Shown piece by piece: positions 60,832 to 64,000 of a DNA stretch of 64,000 nt. The position numbers were made by a program, and so were the translations under genes. Below the pieces are notes generated by a model. It was not told where the DNA came from, made no database searches, and worked only from the letters and a program-made list of their open reading frames with translations. The DNA is from Pseudomonadota bacterium (GTDB lineage: Bacteria > Pseudomonadota > Gammaproteobacteria > Steroidobacterales > Steroidobacteraceae): NCBI GenBank assembly GCA_023391815.1, contig JAEWAF010000094.1, positions 1-64,000 on the forward strand. Reading direction: 5' to 3'. How positions within the stretch are numbered: the first letter of the stretch is position 1; each line of letters starts with the position of its first letter.

Positions 60832-61407
60832 GTGAAGGTATCGACGGCCGTCGTGAGTCTGCGTCAGCGCTCGACGAACCCGGCCCCGGCGGCGGCGCCA
60901 AGCGTGCGAATCCTGGGCCTGGATCCGGGCTCGTTATGCACCGGTTACGCGGTGGTAGAGACGGGGCCGCGCGTCACTTACGTGGTCAGCGGATCGATCC
61001 GCGCCCGCGGGCCGTCGCTGGCCGATCGGTTGCAGGAAATTTTTGCCGGCGTCGATCGGCTCGCCACCGAGTACCGGCCGGACGAAGTCGCCATCGAGCG
61101 CGTGTTCATGCACCGCAATGCCGACAGCGCGCTGAAACTGGGCCAGGCGCGAGGCGCGGCGCTGAGTGCGACTTTTGCCGTGCGCCCTCGTGTTTTTGAG
61201 TACGCCCCGCGTGAGGTGAAACTTGCCGTGGTGGGAACCGGTGCCGCTCAGAAGGAACAAGTGCAATTGATGGTGCGACGTTTGTTGAATCTTTCCGGCC
61301 CGCTCGGCGCGGACGCTGCCGACGCGTTGGCCATTGCGCTTTGTCACGCGCATTCCCGCAATCTCAACGGCCAGCTGCACCAGCTCGCGGCGGGCTCGGC
61401 GCAATGA
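60832..61407 (+). CDS. ruvC: Holliday junction endonuclease RuvC
   Basis: A 191-residue nuclease that cuts Holliday junctions. LGLDPGS carries the first catalytic Asp, AIERVFMHRNADSALKLGQARG the Glu, and GADAADALAIALCHAH the last acidic pair. GTG 60832 follows GAGG; the protein would have about 20 extra N-terminal residues over the Escherichia enzyme. GTG 60853 is an alternative. Its stop overlaps the ruvA ATG. Confidence 0.95.
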   Translation: MKVSTAVVSLRQRSTNPAPAAAPSVRILGLDPGSLCTGYAVVETGPRVTYVVSGSIRARGPSLADRLQEIFAGVDRLATEYRPDEVAIERVFMHRNADSALKLGQARGAALSATFAVRPRVFEYAPREVKLAVVGTGAAQKEQVQLMVRRLLNLSGPLGADAADALAIALCHAHSRNLNGQLHQLAAGSAQ

Positions 61408-62009
61408 TCGGTTTTCTGCGCGGTCGGCTGACCGCCAAGCAACCCCCGCAGCTGGTGATCGACGTGGGCGGCGTCGGTTATGAGCTGGAAGCGCCCATGT
61501 CGACATTTTATGGCTTGCCGGCGGCCGGGGCGGACGTTCATTTGTTCACCCACCTGGTGGTCCGCGAGGATGCGCACATCCTGTTCGGCTTCGGCACCGA
61601 GCGCGAGCGGCGGCTGTTTCGCGAGCTGCTGAAAGTTTCCAACGTGGGCCCGAAGCTGGCGCTGGCGTTGCTCTCGGGCCTCACCGTCGATGCCTTTTTG
61701 ATGTGCATCGAGGCGCAGGACATCGATACGTTGGTGCGCACGCCGGGCGTGGGCCGCAAGACGGCCGAGCGCCTGGTGGTCGAGATGCGCGACCGGGTGA
61801 AGGGTTTTGGCGACACCGGGCTCGCTGTGTTGCCGACCGGCGGAACCGCCGAGCCGGCAATCGGTCCACAAGCGGAGGCTTTCAGCGCGCTGGTCGCGTT
61901 GGGCTATAAGCCTGCCGAAGTGACGCGACTGCTGAAGGCGGTGGACGCGTCGGTGCAGACCACCGAGGAAATCATTCGCCGCGCGCTGCAGGCAGCAGCG
62001 ACGCGCTAA
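61404..62009 (+). CDS. ruvA: Holliday junction helicase subunit RuvA
   Basis: A 201-residue protein with the OB fold MIGFLRGRL, two helix-hairpin-helix motifs (NVGPKLALALLSGL and TPGVGRKTAERLVVEMRD), and the C-terminal RuvB-binding domain (FSALVALGYKPAEV). ATGA overlap with ruvC. It holds the junction for RuvB. Confidence 0.97.
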   Translation: MIGFLRGRLTAKQPPQLVIDVGGVGYELEAPMSTFYGLPAAGADVHLFTHLVVREDAHILFGFGTERERRLFRELLKVSNVGPKLALALLSGLTVDAFLMCIEAQDIDTLVRTPGVGRKTAERLVVEMRDRVKGFGDTGLAVLPTGGTAEPAIGPQAEAFSALVALGYKPAEVTRLLKAVDASVQTTEEIIRRALQAAATR

Positions 62010-62016
62010 GCCAACC

Positions 62017-63051
62017 ATGATCGAGCAGGACCGCATCGTTTCCGCCGCCTCGCAGGGCGATGAAGCCGCCTTCGACCGCGCCGTGCGGCCGAAGAAACTG
62101 GCCGATTACGTCGGCCAGTCGGCGGTCAAGACGCAGATGGAAATATTCATCCAGGCGGCGCGCAACCGGCGCGAGGCGCTGGATCACGTGCTGATCTTCG
62201 GCCCGCCCGGCCTGGGCAAGACCACGCTGGCCAACATCGTCGCCAACGAGCTCGGCGTGAATCTGCGCCAGACCTCGGGCCCGGTGATCGAGCGCGCCGG
62301 CGACCTGGCCGCGCTGCTGACCAACCTGCAGGCCAACGACGTGTTGTTCGTCGATGAGATACATCGACTCAGCCCGCAGGTCGAGGAGATCCTGTATCCG
62401 GCGATGGAAGATTTTCAGCTAGATATCATGATCGGTGAAGGTCCGGGCGCGCGCTCCATCAAGCTGGACCTGCCGCCGTTCACCTTGATCGGTGCCACCA
62501 CGCGCGCCGGCCTGCTGACCTCGCCGTTGCGAGACCGGTTCGGCATCGTGCAACGTTTGGAGTTTTACGATCAGGCCGAACTGCAACGCATTGTGACTCG
62601 CTCGGCGAGCCTGCTCGGCGTGCCTGCGGACGCGTCCGGCGCGGCACGCATTGCCCAGCGATCACGGGGAACTCCCCGGATCGCCAATCGATTGCTCCGG
62701 CGCGTGCGTGACTATGCCGAAGTGCGCGCCGGTGGCCGGATCACCGACGAAGTGGCGCAGGCCGCGCTGGATATGCTGGACGTGGACCCGCTGGGGTTCG
62801 ATCTGATGGACCGCAAGCTGCTGTTGACCATCATCGAAAAATTCGACGGCGGGCCGGTGGGCGTGGAAAGCCTGTCCGCCGCTTTGGGCGAGGAGCGCGG
62901 CACGATCGAGGATGTGATCGAGCCGTATCTGATCCAACAAGGTTTCATCATGCGTACCGCCCGGGGCCGGATGGCGACGCGGCTGGCGTATCAGCACTTC
63001 GGCTTGAAACTGCCGGAGCGGCCCGGCACCGGCGAGTTGTTCGGGGAGTAA
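62017..63051 (+). CDS. ruvB: Holliday junction helicase motor RuvB
   Basis: A 344-residue AAA+ ATPase. FGPPGLGKTTLANIVANELG Walker A, DVLFVDEIHRLSP Walker B, ATTRAGLLTSPLRDRFG sensor region, and the winged C-terminus ending with RTARGRMATRLAYQHFGL. Begins 7 bases after ruvA. Confidence 0.98.
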   Translation: MIEQDRIVSAASQGDEAAFDRAVRPKKLADYVGQSAVKTQMEIFIQAARNRREALDHVLIFGPPGLGKTTLANIVANELGVNLRQTSGPVIERAGDLAALLTNLQANDVLFVDEIHRLSPQVEEILYPAMEDFQLDIMIGEGPGARSIKLDLPPFTLIGATTRAGLLTSPLRDRFGIVQRLEFYDQAELQRIVTRSASLLGVPADASGAARIAQRSRGTPRIANRLLRRVRDYAEVRAGGRITDEVAQAALDMLDVDPLGFDLMDRKLLLTIIEKFDGGPVGVESLSAALGEERGTIEDVIEPYLIQQGFIMRTARGRMATRLAYQHFGLKLPERPGTGELFGE

Positions 63052-63059
63052 CGCTGAGG

Positions 63060-63479
63060 ATGGTGGCTGCATCGAACGTTTCGAGCGCTCGGCCCTTTGC
63101 CTGGCCGGTGCGCATCTACTGGGAAGATACCGACGCCGGCGGCATCGTTTACTACGCGAACTACCTGAAGTTCATGGAGCGCGCTCGGACCGAATGGTTG
63201 CGAGCCGCCGGTGTCGAACAGCTGCCTTTGAAGGAGCAGCACGGGCTGATGTTCGTGGTGGTCGATATCGAAGCGCACTATCGCCGGCCGGCGCGCTATG
63301 GCGATGAGCTGCTGGTCACTTGCGTGATCGCCGAGCGCACGCGCGCCAGCTTCACGTTTCAGCAGCAGGTATTTCGCGGCGGTCTCGAGGGCGAGTTGCT
63401 GGTCGAAGGCAAGGTGCGCGTAGCGTGCCTCGACGCGGTGAATCTTCGCCCGACGGCGTTGCCCAAGGATCTCATATGA
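63060..63479 (+). CDS. ybgC: Acyl-CoA thioesterase YbgC
   Basis: A 139-residue hot-dog enzyme. IYWEDTDAGGIVYYANYLKFMERARTEWL has the catalytic Asp in the DTDAGGIVYYANYL motif. It hydrolyses short acyl-CoA or acts on acyl carrier protein, and it always precedes tolQ in the tol-pal operon. ATG 63060 or GTG 63063 may be used. Confidence 0.94.
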   Translation: MVAASNVSSARPFAWPVRIYWEDTDAGGIVYYANYLKFMERARTEWLRAAGVEQLPLKEQHGLMFVVVDIEAHYRRPARYGDELLVTCVIAERTRASFTFQQQVFRGGLEGELLVEGKVRVACLDAVNLRPTALPKDLI

Positions 63480-63589
63480 AGCCGAACCATCGCGCGCCCT
63501 GGCGCGCCGGCCGCAGTGTTCAAGCATTCGACCACCGCGCGCGCAGCGCGCCGGTGCAGGTCTGAAGAATCAATTCGGGAGTCACGGGA

Positions 63590-64000
63590 ATGAATTCGAA
63601 CAACCTGAATCCGCTCGAGCTGGTGCTCAACGCCAGCATCGTGGTGCAGATCGTGATGGGGCTGCTGCTGCTCGCATCGCTGGTGTCGTGGTCCATCATG
63701 CTGCGCAAACGCGCCGAGCTGAAAAAGGCGCGCACCGATGCCGACCGGTTCGAGGAAACGTTCTGGTCGGGCGGCGATCTCACCGCGATGTTTCGTTCCA
63801 TCGACCAGAGCCGCCGGGTCACCCGCGGCATGGAAGCGATCTTCGAGCAGGGCTTTCGTGAGTTCTCACGCTTGCGCCAGCAGGGCGGCATCGCCTCGGC
63901 GCAGCTGATCGAAGGCGCCCGTCGCGGCATGCGTGTCGCGCTGCTGAAAGAAAGCGATCGTCTGGAGCTGGGCCTTGCGATGCTCGCGACCATCGGCTCG
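63590..64000 (+). CDS. tolQ: TolQ, 3' end outside window
   Basis: 137 codons are visible. ATG 63590 has GGGAG 8 bases upstream. The first helix (residues about 15-37) has SIVVQIVMGLLLLASLVSWSI, then a cytosolic loop with the family's FWSGGDL and QGFREFSRLRQQGG. It belongs to the inner-membrane TolQRA motor. The gene continues past position 64000. Confidence 0.95.
   Translation, partial: MNSNNLNPLELVLNASIVVQIVMGLLLLASLVSWSIMLRKRAELKKARTDADRFEETFWSGGDLTAMFRSIDQSRRVTRGMEAIFEQGFREFSRLRQQGGIASAQLIEGARRGMRVALLKESDRLELGLAMLATIGS

Overview
The window is high-GC DNA that looks like a chromosome of a gammaproteobacterium. The run ruvC-ruvA-ruvB-ybgC-tolQ, a RelA-type (p)ppGpp synthetase and a sucA-sucB-lpd operon support this. 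The pairing of surface-signalling TonB receptors, OlsF-like lipids and paired acyl-CoA dehydrogenases suggests a soil or plant-associated lineage of the Steroidobacter/Nevskiales kind; that placement is an inference, not a search result. No rRNA, tRNA, CRISPR array or intact insertion sequence was found.

Region 1 (111-15379, + strand) is a non-flagellar type III secretion system (T3SS). The gene order is sctD, yscE-like, sctF, yscG/hrpB1-like, sctI, J, K, L, N, O, P, Q, R, S, T, U, V, with overlaps or short gaps, collinear with the Yersinia ysc virC and virB operons. Two unusual genes precede sctD: a protein with a LysM-like segment, and an IS1595-type transposase-like protein whose catalytic residues appear lost. 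No secretin (sctC), gatekeeper or canonical translocon gene lies in the window; these may be to the left.

Region 2 (15383-24590, - strand) sits tail to tail with sctV. It is a four-gene co-directional array: a 1555-residue protein with features of a T3SS substrate (Ser/Thr/Pro-rich N-terminus, coiled coil, hydrophobic segments, GNAT-like segments), then an ECF sigma factor, a FecR-like anti-sigma factor and a TonB-dependent receptor with an N-terminal signalling domain. The arrangement recalls the PrhA-PrhR-PrhI system that switches on the hrp T3SS of Ralstonia on plant contact. A surface-signal route controlling this T3SS and its large substrate is the main hypothesis from this window.

Region 3 (24789-40084) is mixed accessory DNA: nitronate monooxygenase-like enzyme, methyltransferase, a two-partner secretion pair (TpsA exoprotein with an odd helical and proline-rich tail, plus TpsB), an OlsF-like double acyltransferase, an orphan sigma-region-4-like regulator, an AHSA1 protein followed by an AAC(3)-family acetyltransferase, two hypothetical proteins, a membrane diguanylate cyclase and a DUF6134-like exported protein.

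Region 4 (40139-48693) holds a fatty-acyl or side-chain catabolic set (two acyl-CoA dehydrogenases divergent from an acyl-CoA ligase and an IclR regulator), then an exopolysaccharide start module: a polyprenyl-phosphate sugar transferase, a tiny exported peptide gene, and a fusion of a thymidylate-kinase-like domain to a hexapeptide acetyltransferase.

Region 5 (48968-64000) is core metabolism: 2-oxoglutarate dehydrogenase complex, APC permease, an ABC exporter pair, WbuC cupin and RelA on the - strand, and ruvCAB-ybgC-tolQ, with tolQ cut by the window end.
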